Source: JAVKLU01 sp031538895
GTDB lineage: Bacteria > Pseudomonadota > Gammaproteobacteria > Burkholderiales > Burkholderiaceae
Length of the DNA stretch: 64,000 nt
Direction of reading: 5' to 3'
NCBI GenBank assembly: GCA_031538895.1
Contig: JAVKLU010000026.1
Location: 1-64,000 of the forward strand
Shown piece by piece: positions 46,568-59,700 of the stretch. Below the pieces are notes generated by a model that worked only from the letters and a program-made list of their open reading frames with translations, was not told the origin of the DNA and ran no database searches. The position numbers and the translations under genes were made by a program. Every line of letters begins with the position of its first letter. Position 1 is the first letter of the stretch.

Positions 46568-47560
46568 ATGACCGTAATAACCGTATCGCGCCTCTGTTCT
46601 TTGATTTTCAGCGCCACGCTTTTGATCGCTCCTGCGCATGCAGATGAGATCACGTCGCCAAGCTCGGGACAACCCGACACAGAGAACGCTCCTACGAATG
46701 CGGGTGGGTTCTTGCGTTCACCGGGTATGGTTTCCTTGTACAGCTTCATCATCCCGGGTGCGGGGCAACTGGTCAATGGCGACGTGGCCGAAGGCATCGG
46801 TCAATACGCCGCAGCAAGCCTATTGGCGCAACAAGCCACCAAATATTCAGAGAAAGCAGATTTTTTAGGCAGCCAAGCGCTGACCTATACCGATCATCAA
46901 GGAGTGCGCTATGACTACACCAACGAAAATACTTTTTTATACAACAGCGCATCGCGCTTCTCTCTCAACTTAATGTTTTACTCGTCATACGCCGCCATGC
47001 GTGATCGTTATCGACAACTGGGGATACGCACATTAAATCATGCGGTGAGCGCGCCACAAAACGACTTCAATGAACTTGCCTTGGCACCGTTTGAGTGGTC
47101 AGAGTTATCGAAAAATGAAGTTTGGATACCCATTGCGATCGCCAGTCTGGGATTGGTGCAAGGCAGTGAATACAAAATTCGTGCGCCGAACATTAGTCAG
47201 AATTTTTATGCGGCCACCGCAATCACCTCTTCGGCATACACCACCGCGATTGGTGAAGAAGTTTTTTTCCGTGGCGTGGCCAATACCCAGTTATCCGCCG
47301 CATGGGGTGAAAATTGGGGCCTCGCTGGTTCGTCCATCGTTTTTGGATTGGCACACAATGGCGCGGGCGGTTCTGCCAACGCCTTGCAAGCAGCGGCCTT
47401 TGGTGCTTATTTAGGTTGGGTGCATCAACAGAATCACTACGATTTAAAAGCGACCACCGCATTGCATTTTTGGTGGAATACGCTCGCCCTCTTAAGCGCG
47501 ATTAAAGACAGCTCGTTTGGTCAACAACAAGTTTCTGTCAAATGGGGTTTTAGTTTTTAA
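46568..47560 (+). CDS. CPBP-family intramembrane metalloprotease-like protein, exported
   Basis: This 330-residue protein has a signal sequence (SLIFSATLLIAPAHADE, cleavage near 26). A hydrophobic FIIPGAGQLVNGD segment follows, then a variable region. The C-terminal CPBP/Abi motifs are EEVFFR (230-235), FGLAHNG with H263, and HFWWN with H300. CPBP proteases use the glutamates and histidines to bind metal within the membrane. The long N-terminal region and the cleavable-looking signal are unusual for this family. The last residues form an aromatic end (VKWGFSF). The substrate is unknown. It converges with the adhesin gene. Confidence 0.75.
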   Translation: MTVITVSRLCSLIFSATLLIAPAHADEITSPSSGQPDTENAPTNAGGFLRSPGMVSLYSFIIPGAGQLVNGDVAEGIGQYAAASLLAQQATKYSEKADFLGSQALTYTDHQGVRYDYTNENTFLYNSASRFSLNLMFYSSYAAMRDRYRQLGIRTLNHAVSAPQNDFNELALAPFEWSELSKNEVWIPIAIASLGLVQGSEYKIRAPNISQNFYAATAITSSAYTTAIGEEVFFRGVANTQLSAAWGENWGLAGSSIVFGLAHNGAGGSANALQAAAFGAYLGWVHQQNHYDLKATTALHFWWNTLALLSAIKDSSFGQQQVSVKWGFSF

Positions 47561-47592
47561 AACCACCGTTCTACACTTGTTCAAGCCCCATA

Positions 47593-47629
47593 AAAAAGCC
47601 GGAGCAACATGACATTGCTCCGGCTTTTT
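47593..47629. terminator. Bidirectional terminator between the CPBP-type gene and the adhesin gene
   Basis: AAAAAGCCGGAGCAA pairs perfectly with TTGCTCCGGCTTTTT around a seven-base loop. A and T runs on both sides make it effective in both directions for the convergent genes. Confidence 0.9.
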
Positions 47630-47702
47630 GACTCAAACTTCACTGGGCTTAATACTCAGTATTCAATCCTTAATACTCAATCCTCAATCCTCAATCTCCA
47701 GC

Positions 47703-50700
47703 TTAATGCGTGATGATGTTATTTTGATCCAATAACTGTTGTAACAAAGTTCTCAAGGAAGCAGCATCTTTTGATAAAGTGTTATCAATATAGTTAGCAT
47801 CGAGCACATTACCATTAAAGGTGATTCCGCTTAATCCTTTTAGCACCACGCTATTGGTTTCGGTAAAGCTCTGTCCAAAAGGAATTCCATCTTTATCAAT
47901 CGATAAACGTAGATTTCCCGCACCATCGCCCACCAATTTCAAATACTTGTCTCGTTGAGTCACATCATTGGTATAACCTGACAACAAATCAGTTAAATTT
48001 AATTTATCAGTTTTATCAAAATCGGTAATCACATCGGACCCACCCACAGTTCCCTGAGTATGTCCTTTACGAATGACATAGGTATCAGAAATCACATCGC
48101 CACTGGTGTTGCTGCCGCCGGTCAAAGTGTTATTCCCCGCGCCATCAACCACTAACATATCTGAACCGCTACCGCCTTTGAGGATATTATTTCCAGCCAA
48201 ACCAAATACCCCTACCGATTGGGTTTGCGCACTGGCATCCAATGTATCACCTAGGCTGGTGCCGACATACCATTTTTTCACCAGAGTGTCACGCGTGCTG
48301 CCGCTTTCATTGATTTGACTGCCTGCGTAGTTAATGATAAAGGCTGATGTGGGTGCGCTTGACAAAGTTAAATCAAGACTTCGTCCAAAGAACCCTGTTG
48401 TCAGCGTTACGCTGCTGACCGTCGTCGCCAACGCCGTACCATTCAAATTTGTCAATGTAAATTTCGACATATCACTGGGTACAGCCCCTAGGGTTGCATC
48501 AAAGGCCACGCTCAACACTGCACCGGACAGCGCCGCGCCGACAGTGTGCGGCGCCGTTACCCCGCCATTGGCAAAAATCGTCGTCCCACTGCCGTCAGCC
48601 GCGACAAATTTTTGGTTATACGTATAAGTCGTTCCATTAACGGTCTCGGTAAAGAGTCCCTCCCACTGGTTCCATTGGGCAGCGCCGGCAGTACTGGTTT
48701 CGTCCATCAATTCCAGTCGATCCCCGGCACCCAAATTGACGCGCAAAATATTATCTTCAGACAACTGTTTAACATCCGCTTTTCGTAAGCGCAATGTTTG
48801 CGCGCCGGTATTCGTGGCTAAATCAATGCTCTCGATTCCGTATAACTTGTGCCAGCCGGCGTTATTAACCCGAGTGTTATCTGCCGCGGTCAGGTTGTCA
48901 TTTTGCCCCGTTGTCGCAAGCCCTCGGGCATTGCTGACAAAGTCTGATAATTCAATGGTCGAGGCGCCAATGTAACCGGCGTCAATGACCAAAGTATCTC
49001 GGCCTTTACCCGCATCAAGTTGCCGGAACTTTAAATCTTTCACTCTAATCACGTCTTGACCAGCGCCTGTATTGACATAATCAGCGCCGGCCGTAATCAC
49101 CGTGTCATTGCCGATACCCAACTTAAACTCATTGAGCAAAGCAGCATCGTCAATCAGGACTCCCGAGTTCGCGCTTTCGCTTAAATCATAAAGCACACTC
49201 ACGCTATTGGGGGTACGGTAATTTCCCTGCGCACGAAATTTAACCGTTTGGTACACGTTTAGCTCTGCTCTCACCTGAGTGCTATAAGTCCCTTCAATAG
49301 AAATAACATCGCCTAAGAGGCCGGAGTAATACTCGCTTGAAGGCGCCGCATTCTGCGCGGTCGTGTTATCGGTAATCGTGCTTGCAGTGCCTCCTGCAAC
49401 TGAGGTACCAATCCGGAAAACACGACCTTGAGTCGTCACCGTGCCTGAATTCGCCGTGCTATATGGCGTTGACGCGATAACCGAATCATTTAATAAAACG
49501 CTTTCTCCTTTGTCATCCATATACGCCATCAAAGTCTGCCACACATTTGCGGTAGCGGTATTTGCGGGAGTATTAAAACCATTTCCGGACCAATGCGCGG
49601 TAAAACCTTTCGAGTCCAAACCATAACCAAAATGTAAACGTCGCACCTGTCCTGCAGAATTCAAATCAAAGGTCGTTGTATAGTTCCAAGAGCCTGCCGT
49701 AGACAGCAGTTTAGTGGCATTAACGGTCATAATGCCTTTACTCGCATCCGGTAAATCAGCTTGTGCGCCTTGATAAAAGGACAGATATGAAGCAGAAGCT
49801 GCGCCATCAAACACTAACACATTGTGTCCACTGGCGTCCCGTACTTGAATAATTTTCTTAGTCCCCGTCGTCGGCGCTCTGGCCACGGCAAGATTACCAG
49901 CACCATCCCTACCCACTGACGCAGTCCAACCCGCACCACCGGCTGCCCCGATATTAGTCCCGTCCGGCGTCGTCAAAGTATCTGGATCAAACCAAGTCAC
50001 TCGAGTGCCCAAAGTTGACCAATGCCCTTGTGTTTCTGCCACATAAACTGAACGAATCGGTGATGAAATCAGCGCACCACTACCGCGTTGAATTTCAGCG
50101 CTTAAGGTGCGTTGTCCATCAGCGCCCCAGCCATTGGCTGGAACATCAATATTAATTGAGGTTTGGCCAGCGCTGCTCACCGTTGCTGAACCGACTACCT
50201 CCCCATCCATATACAACTTCACCACATCACCCACTTTTGCGCCCGTTAACTTCATACTAATACTACGAGCGGCTGCGCCCTCACTCGCATTGATCACGTT
50301 ATCAGCCGTCACATTATCAATAATGATAGAGGTTGGAACGTCTAAGATATCTGCGGGTAGCGGCTTGGTAATCGCTGCCATACTCGTATTTCCAGACGCA
50401 TCTTTCACGGTCCCCGAAACCAGGCTGATCGTACCGCCGGGGGTGATCGTTGGCGAACTTCCAACCGTCACATTCCAGACATTTGATACGCTAACCGAAT
50501 TGACGGTATACGAACCTTGGCTAGCGACAGTCGCACCAGTTCCAAATTGAGAACCCAAACTGGCGGTCGACAAATTTACCGGTTCATCAAAGGTCAACTG
50601 AATCACATCATTCTGAGCAAAGCTTGTCGTGCTCGCACTAGGGTGATTGGTGACTGATACGCTTTTAATCCCTTGCACCTGGGTGTCAACCAAAACCGAT

Positions 50701-53700
50701 TTTGGGCCCGAAAAATCAGAAAAGTTTCCCGCGCTATCTTCAAGCCTTGTGGTGACCGTTTTCACACCATCAGCGCCCCAATCCGCCGCCGATAAGGAAA
50801 GGCTTGGGTTAACTGCCGTCAAGGTTGTCGCTTTACTCACCAATTCAACCCCATTGATGTAGTAATGTACCTTTTCACCAACGACTCCGCCAGTAAATCC
50901 AATACTCACCCCCGCAGTTTTTTCTGAATTACTGACCACGTTATCACCGGAAATACTCAAAGGCGGCGTCAATGTATTTGGCGCGATGATGTCAGTCATC
51001 GTAAATGTAACTGAACCGGTCGCGGTATTACCATTGGCGTCAACAACACCCGCTTTCGCAATCGTAATCGCGTCATTGCTCGAACCATTGGCACTAATCG
51101 TCTTATCCGCGCCAAATTCAATCCTAAAGTCTTTGGCTAAAGAGGTGCTTGAACTGGATAATGATGAATCAGGGCTTAAATCTTTACCATCTGCACCAAT
51201 AGCAATCACTTTGTAATTTGTCCCCAGATTACGACCACCAGTGATCGCCACTGCCGCAGTACTCGAGAACTGATAAGCACCCGTAGCGGCGTTGTAGCTT
51301 AATAAACTGCCTAACTTGATAGACTCGTTAAAGCGGATCACGACACCATCGTTTTTAGCACCATTAAAGTCCAAATCTAGGGTTGTTAAGGGTGTCGTCG
51401 CTGCCACTCCTGGCCCGACGATGTCTGGCATAGTGAATACGGCATTGCTACCGGTCGGATTAGCCACACCTGACCCTGAATTGATCAACAATTTATTTGC
51501 CGCAATCGTAATGGTGTCACCCGTAGTCACCGTAAAACCCGTCCCATAGGTCACACGCCATTGCGTAAAGTAACCCGATCCAACCGGTGATTCGGTTCCA
51601 GACACGCCGACCACCGTCGCGCCAACGCCTAAGTTACGCCCATTGCTTACCGTCAAGTCAGCCAAGGCAAAACCTTTGGTCGCTAAGTTGAAATTCAAAA
51701 CGACTGAATTATTTTTCACGCCATCACCACCACTACTGTCTTCGGCCACAATCGGATTGGTGGGTAATGGCGTCACAAAATTGACTTTTGGAGTTGACGC
51801 GTTAGTTGAGGCCGATAAGGTGTTACCGCCGCCGCTAAAGACCCCTGCGCCGCTACTTCCGCTTGATTGCGCAAAAGTAATCGGATCGCTTTCGACTAAA
51901 TTGGTTCCTGTCCCTAAAGTTAATTGAACGGTGTTGTAGTACCCCGCACCGACGGCGCTACTGACCGAAGATGAAGTGCCCCCGACTTGATTCGTCGACG
52001 CGCTAGTGGCTTTAAACCACCCCGCAATGGTAGAGGCTGAAGGGTCAGCACCGCCGGCAAAGGTCCCATTGACGTCGGACGAGTAATACCATTCAGACGT
52101 CGCGCTGGCAGGCGCGCTAAAATCAGCCAACACATAACCACCACCGACCAGTGCAAAAATATATTTATTACCGTTTTTATAAATTGGCTTGGTCAGATCA
52201 ACGCTGTTAGTCCCCGTTAGCATGTCAAATTGCTGTGACAAAGTATTGTCCGCATTGTTGAACAGACTTTGTTTAAAAGCGTTAAGTGTTGCTGCGCCAA
52301 CCACAGTTCCAGTAGGAGCGGTATTCGTTAATAAGGAATACTGACCGACAAATTTGTCACTTACCCCAGACATAAAAATGGTGTCTGGATTACCGACTCC
52401 AGAAAATACCGAACCGGTCCCCAAGCTTTTACCGCTACCCACGGATACTGCACCCGCACGATTTAAGTTCGCAATGCTAATCCCTTCACTGAAGGTAAAG
52501 TTGATCTTATCGCCGACTGAGTAAGTGCCATAGACACCCGTGTTTGGCGTATCCAAGGCCAAAGCCGTACCGGTTAGCGTCACCGCGACGCTTTGGGTTT
52601 TAAAAGTGCGCACAAAGGTTGATGAATTACCGGCGGCATCTAGCTGTGTGATCGATGCGTAGGCGGTATCGTTATCTGCGAAGCTGGTAGACGGTAAATT
52701 TGCGACGCGCGCACTCCAAGCACCCAGTTCGTTAGACGTTGCGGTCACAGTGATAAAGTGCCCCGCGTTATCGTCCAGAACCACACGAATATTGCTATTG
52801 GGATCAACCACTCCCTTCAAATCAAAACCGCCTAAACGCTCACTACTCCCCACCACAAAATCTTCTGCAATCGTCAAGCCAGAATCTGGACTGGTCGAAG
52901 GGGCCACAGTATCGACAACGACGTTTTGAGTGTTAACCGCTGAACGATTACCGGCCGAATCCACCGCATAAACACTCAAAACCAAAGTCGTGTTAGCACC
53001 GGTAGGAATATCACTGCTTGGAATCGTTGCGCGCCAATTGGTCGAACCAGCGACATTAGTGGCCTGGTAGGTTTTACTGTTCCAAGTAAACACCATGCTG
53101 ACGACATCAGTTTGTGCAGCGGCATCGACCACAATTCCGCTGGCTTGCTGAGTCGCGTTAATCGTACCACCGGGCGATGTCCCTGATGTTGGCGAATTTA
53201 ATTGCGTATCTAAAATTAATTGTTGCTGCGTCACGCTCGACACGTTACCAACAGTGTCGGTTTGTGTCACTGAAACGGTATAGGTTGCGCCTTCGGTCGA
53301 GAAGGTGGCCATATCCGACACACTAAATTGTGCGCTCCAGCTACCACTGGCATCTGCCGTCACGGTTTTAGTATTTCCAGCCCACACTAAATTGATTTTT
53401 GAGAACGCCGAAGCACTGCCTTTTTCAGCCGTACCGCTCATCGTAAAGCCATTGGTTTTCTCGTAATTGTTGATATAAATATCAGCACTTTTCGCGATGG
53501 TGCCAATCACACTATCAGCGCCTGCGGCCGCGCTAATTGCACCGGTGGCGGTACTCACCACGGGAGCATCAACGACGGTATCAATCAAGATCGATTTAGT
53601 GACCGAGCTAGATACGTTACCGGCAGAATCGGTTTGCATCACGGTGGCCACGACTGTGCCATCAGCTGGAACTTGGCTGGCCGCAAAACTGACGCTCCAA

Positions 53701-56700
53701 GTCCCACCTGAAACCGTGGTGCTAATGGTTTGACTCCCCCATAAAACATTCACCGTATTGTTATTTTCACCCGTCCCAGAAAAGCTGACACCATTGGTTT
53801 TTTGAGTGCTGTTAACCAAGTTATCGCCCAGAGTGTTAGCAGTCACGTTACTCATCGTGGGGGTTGAAACGGCAGTATCTATCACAACCGATTTCGTTAG
53901 GGGCGTTGCGCTGACATTACCTGCCGAATCCGTTTGCGTCACGGTAATAGTCGAGGATGCGCTGTCGCCCGTTGGCATATCCGAAGGCGCAAAAGCGACG
54001 CTCCAAGAACCATTACCGTTAAAGGAACGCACAATCGCCGCTTTGGTAGTCGAACCCCACACAATATTGACTGTCGCGCCATTTTCTGCGTTACCAGAAA
54101 GGTTTAGATTAGCCGCTTTTTCAACGCTATTGATCATATTGTCAGTCGCTACGGCATTGATAGTCAAACTTGCGCTCGTCGGCGCCGTCGTATCAACCAC
54201 AACTCTTCGTGAAGTGCTATAAGTTTCTGATACATTGCCTGCGGTATCGGTTTGATTGGCCACGATTGTGCTCGAACCATCCGCAGGCACTTCGCTGGTT
54301 GTAAAGACACTGGACCAGTTACCGCTGGCGCTGGCGGTGTAAGCATGTGATACGTTACCCCAGGTCACAAAACCAGTTGCATTGGCTTCAGCAACGCCGC
54401 TCACCAGCACTCCCGTAGTACCATCCGCTTGAGATGCTGATTTTTTAGTTGCGTTGATAATGTCATTCGAAGCCACCACAAAAACCGTGGGGGCGTTCGG
54501 TAAGGCCGTATCGATAGACACGGCATGGGTCGTACTTGCACTGCTCACGTTACCCGCGCTATCAGTCTGTGTGACTACCACTTTGGTCGCACCGTCAGCG
54601 GGAATACTCTCCTTGGGAATCGTAATACTCCAAGCTCCCGAGGCATTGGCCCTCGTGCTACCTGTTGTGGCAGTTCCCGCCAAACCAGCCCAGCTCAAAT
54701 TCACGCTTGCGCCGGCCTCAGCCGTTCCGGTAATCACGATGTCGCTTTGTTTTTCAGTGTTATTGATGCGATCGTTACCGGCCACCGTCGCAACGGTCAA
54801 AGCCGTCGTTGGTGCTGTGGTATCTAAATTAAGCGTATGATTGACTGCTACTGCGGCCACATTACCGGCGCTGTCTGTTTGAGTCACCGTAATGGTGCTG
54901 CTTGCACTGTCCGTACCGACGTTATCCGTCGAATTAAACACCAGGTTCCAATTTCCGTCACTGCCAACGCGTCCTGTTTTGACCGTATTGCCCCAGGTCA
55001 ATTTAATATCTGCCCCAGCTTCACCAGTTCCAGAAACCGTCACGCCTGAGGCTCTGTTGCGAGCATCAGAATTCACAACATCGTTAGTTCCCACCGCTGC
55101 AACCGTCAAGGTTGTCGGTGCGGTGTAATCCAGCTTCACAAAATCAACGTCTCCTGTCGGCAACGTCATCTTGGCGCTACTTGAGGTCTCGTTACCAGAG
55201 GCATCAAAATAATGCACCGTAATTTTGCTCTTATGATCGCCATCGATCCCCGCATCAGTCGTCGGCAAGTTAGCACTAGGCACCGTGACAGACCATACGC
55301 CACTGTTAGTCGTAACTGTTTCGGTAAAACTTCCCCAGATCACTTTGACACGAGCAATGTCCGTGTTAACAATCGCACTGTTTGAGAGTACCACTCCGGA
55401 ATTTTTTTCATCCAGATTCAACACCCCATCTCCATGTGCCCCTGTCGCTAAATTTTGTTCAAGCAATTTGTAACTGGTCAAATCTGGGGCCGTTGCATCA
55501 ATCACAATATTGCTTAAGGTTCTCGCTCCCCCCGTATTTACGTTCCCGGCTGTATCAGTCTGTGTGACGGTGATGGAAGCATTAGGGTTAGTCTCAGGAA
55601 TATCGGAAGTAGCTAAAGTAACGCTCCATTTACCGTCAGCGCCTACAGTGGTTTGTTTGGTTGTGCCACCGGTAACATTGAACCCCAAATTAACCGTCGC
55701 ACCGACCTCACCTGTACCCATTACCGTGATGCCCGCATCACGTTCCTTTTTATTGATGAACAAATCAGTTTTTTCTGCCTGAGTCGCCGTATCCAGATTT
55801 GCCAGTAAACCACTCGCACTCGTACTCGCACCCGTAACCCCAAAAGACGGCCTTGTCGGTGCGGTGAAATCCACTTGAATCAAATCACTGATCGTCATTG
55901 ATGATACGTTTCCTGCCGAATCCGTTTGAACCGCAGTGATTCGAGTTGAAGTGCCATTCGGTGGAAAATCTAATTCATTAAAATCCACTAAATAATTGCC
56001 CGCGCTATTCTTCCGCGTTGAGGCCGTGACTATCACGCTGTGCCCACTCCAGGACGAACTGCTAGAAGTATCATTCCAAATCAATGTCGCATGCGCGCCA
56101 TTGCTCAGGTTTTCCAGATTAGAGACTTCGGCGGTTAATACACCGGCAGTCTTATTACTCAAATTCAAATACGATTTACCGGCCTCTGTTGGGTCAGGAT
56201 GCAAATTAGCAAGACTCAGTACGGGTTGATTGGGTTCTGCCGTGTCAATCCGCACCGAACGAGACGTGACGGTCGTGGTGACGTTACCGGCCGAGTCAGT
56301 TTGAATTAACTGGTATGAGCGGACGGCTCCAGCTGCAAACGGAATATCGCTGGAGGTCAAAGAAATTTGCCAAACGCCTGACGCGTTTTTAACCGCATTG
56401 ACTGGCGATAAAGAACCCTCAACCCATTTAAATTGAGCGCCTAAGGATGACGATTCCACCCCACTCAAATTAAATACAAAACCGCTATCAACCTTGGCTT
56501 TATTGATCACTGGAGCACCCGACAAGTAGTCCAAAGTCTGGCCATCTACCACTTGAGTGGCCACATCTGCGCCAATCGAGGGCGAATCAGGCGCAACTGT
56601 ATCGCGTAATAAACTCTTCACTAAAGGCGTGCTCACGTTACCGGCGCTATCGGTTTGTAATATGGTCATCGGCGTCGCCACACTATCGGGCACATAAACC

Positions 56701-59700
56701 GTACCCGCTGGCGAACCAGGCGGCCGTCCAATAATGTCATCACTGTAAACCAAATTAAGCGTCCAATTACCTGAAGAATCTACAAGCGCATTTTTGGTCA
56801 ACCAATATTGGGGGTTATCACCCCCCTTAATAATGACCGACACCCGACTATCGGGTTCGCCAGTTCCTGACAACGGAATGCGACCTGCATCCGCGGTAAT
56901 GCTGTCGATATTCACCGCGACGTCACGTGACAAGGTGACGACGCTGGGCGCCGTTGTATCAACTAACACCTCACGCGTATTAATTGCCGACTGATTTCCT
57001 GCAGAATCAACTTGCCACACGCTAAAATTACTCGTCATGTGCGCGCCTTTTGGCAAAGGCCTTGCCGCGCTATCCGAAAAATTAACTGACCACGCTCCCA
57101 AAGCAGATACCACACTCGTTGACGTGGTAATAGTGGTACCATCAGCGATCCATGAGACAAAAACTGTCGACCCAATTTCAGCTTGAGTTCCGCTCACAAC
57201 GACGCCAGCGGCTTCTTCAGCGCTGTTGACAATATCGTCGCCTTGAATCTGATTGATCCCTGGGGCTGATGGTACTGCCGTATCAATAACGACCTGATGC
57301 CTTGTCATCCCCGAAGAGTTACCCAAATCATCACTCTGGAAAACTTGAACCGTGCTAGTAGCGGTATCGGCCGGAATACTTGCTCTAGGTACCACAATTG
57401 ACCATGCGCCGCTCGTATCGGTGACACGAACGCTGCTGGTAAAAGTTCCCCAAGATAAATTCACCGTTGCCCCGATCGCACCACCCATACCGCTAATAGT
57501 GACCCCGCTATTTTTTTCATCTAAATTAACAATATCGTCTCCAAACAAACGATTAGAGGACGTTAGATTTAAAGTTAAATCGCCAGGTGGCTGGGTCGAC
57601 AATAAGACCTCAGACACCGAAGGCGTCGTCGCAACGTTACCCGCCGAATCCGTTTGCAATACCGTTAAGGAGGTCTGATAACGAACATTATCAGGAATAT
57701 CAGAGGCCGGAATCACTACGCTCCAACGCCCGTCCGCCCCCACCACAATTTGACCGTCGGCTGAACTGCGTGTTAATACATTTCTACTGCTGCTATTCCC
57801 TGGATCACCCAAATTCCAAGTCAAACTCACCTTTGCTCCAGGTTCGGCAGTACCGCTCAAAGTCACGCCGGCAACGCGATCCGCCATACTAACGGCGCTA
57901 TCCCCCGAAACGGTCGCCAATAAATTCGTACTTAAAGGCGGCACCGTATCTACGTGCACTAATGCGGTTTGACTGGCCGGTGAGGCATTTCCTGCCGCAT
58001 CATTCAAATTGACATAAAACCGAATATCGCCTTGCACATTAGCCGCATCCAGCACACTTTGAGGGACTTGTATTTTAATGAACCCATTATTGATGTCAGT
58101 GCGTGATAATTTGGCCGTGTCACCCAAATCTAATGCGATTTGAGTACCGCTCGTATTCGAACGTAACAGCACAGTCACATTTGTATTTAAGCTTGCTTGT
58201 GTCGGATCAAACTGCACCAATAAAAACACGCCGCCGTTATTTTGCGCATTCACGCCAGTGACTGAGGACGATAAATCGTTACCTGAATTGTCCACCACTG
58301 AAACACTCAAAGGTGCAGACGGCCCCTCAGTATCTAAAATCACCGATTTAGAAATTGCCGCCCCAGCCGTACTATGCGTTAAATCAGTTAAAAACGCGGT
58401 AATCCCCCAATTTTTGCTATGTGCACGGGTATCTCGCACCGTCCAATGAATATTTCCAGCCGCATCGGGCGCACTGATTGTTGGATTGTTGTAAGTCACC
58501 CCATCTATCACCACCACCAATTTGACGCCCGCCGACAAACTCCCTTGGATGGTTCCCGTGACTTCCTGATTGCTACCGATATTGGTGATAAAGTCGTTCG
58601 CAAAACCACTGTCTTGCGAAATTGCATCAATCGTCACCACTTGTGTGGGCGCATGCGAATCCACCGTAAAACTCACCGTCTCTGACATCGGACTGACGTT
58701 AAAAGCCGAATCAAGCGCTTTAAAGCTATAGGTGTGTAGACCATTAGCCAGCACCGAGGGTGGCTGGAAAGTCCACGCCCCCGTACTGTCAACTGTCACG
58801 TAATCCGCCGCATAATTCCCCGCGTCATAGCGAACCCCCGCACTATCCGTACTACGGCCCGAACTGTCAACCAAGACCCCTTGGCTGTTACGCGACAGCA
58901 CCAGACCATCGCCGTTGGTGTCCACTTGCGCACCTGAATCATCAAATACCGCAATCAATGCATTGGGTTCACCTGTTCCAACAATTTTTGGACGTTGTAC
59001 GGATGTTGTCGCACCATTAACCGCGATGCTTGAGCTTGAGCTTGAGCTACCCTCTGTAGTATCAATCGTACTAACCGTCGGTGCATCTGGCGCCACCGTA
59101 TCAACTGTAAAACTGCCTAAAACTTTAGGCACACTGGCATTACCCACTTTATCGACCAAGGTCACCGTCACGTTATGGGACCCGTTCCACTTCGCGCTGT
59201 CATAACCATCTCGTTGAATCAAGTCGTCTAATGACCATGTCACTTGACGATTGTCCATATGCGTTTGGTTGATGATAGTTGAGGCGACTGTCACCCCACC
59301 CCAAATCAACATCGCTTTTCCACCAGGCTGAATATTGGTATTGTTTAACTCCGCTGTAATCGTATAAAGCGTTCCTGTCCGCGCGTTATAGTCGGCCAAG
59401 TTAATCACTTGATCCGCCAAGTTTGAACTCAAAGTGATACGCGGCGCAATCGGTGGATGGGTACCCAAAACAATACTATTGCCTGATCCCGACGATCCCG
59501 AATAGCTCGCTTCTGAGACTCCGCCCACATTACCCGCTTGATCGGTTAACTGTGCCGAAACTGTATAGGTGCCATCAGTAATCTTATTTAAATCGCTTAA
59601 GGTAAAAATCGCCGAGACGGTACGACTGTCAATATCCACCTGTTTCAATACCACTTTACGGGTCAAACTGCCCCAAGTGAACGTCAAAGTATCACCCACT

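Noticed and set aside
50107..54840. Many plus-strand open frames opposite the adhesin
   Set aside because: They are antisense shadows of a repetitive Thr/Ser/Val-rich gene, with similar composition and no start signals.
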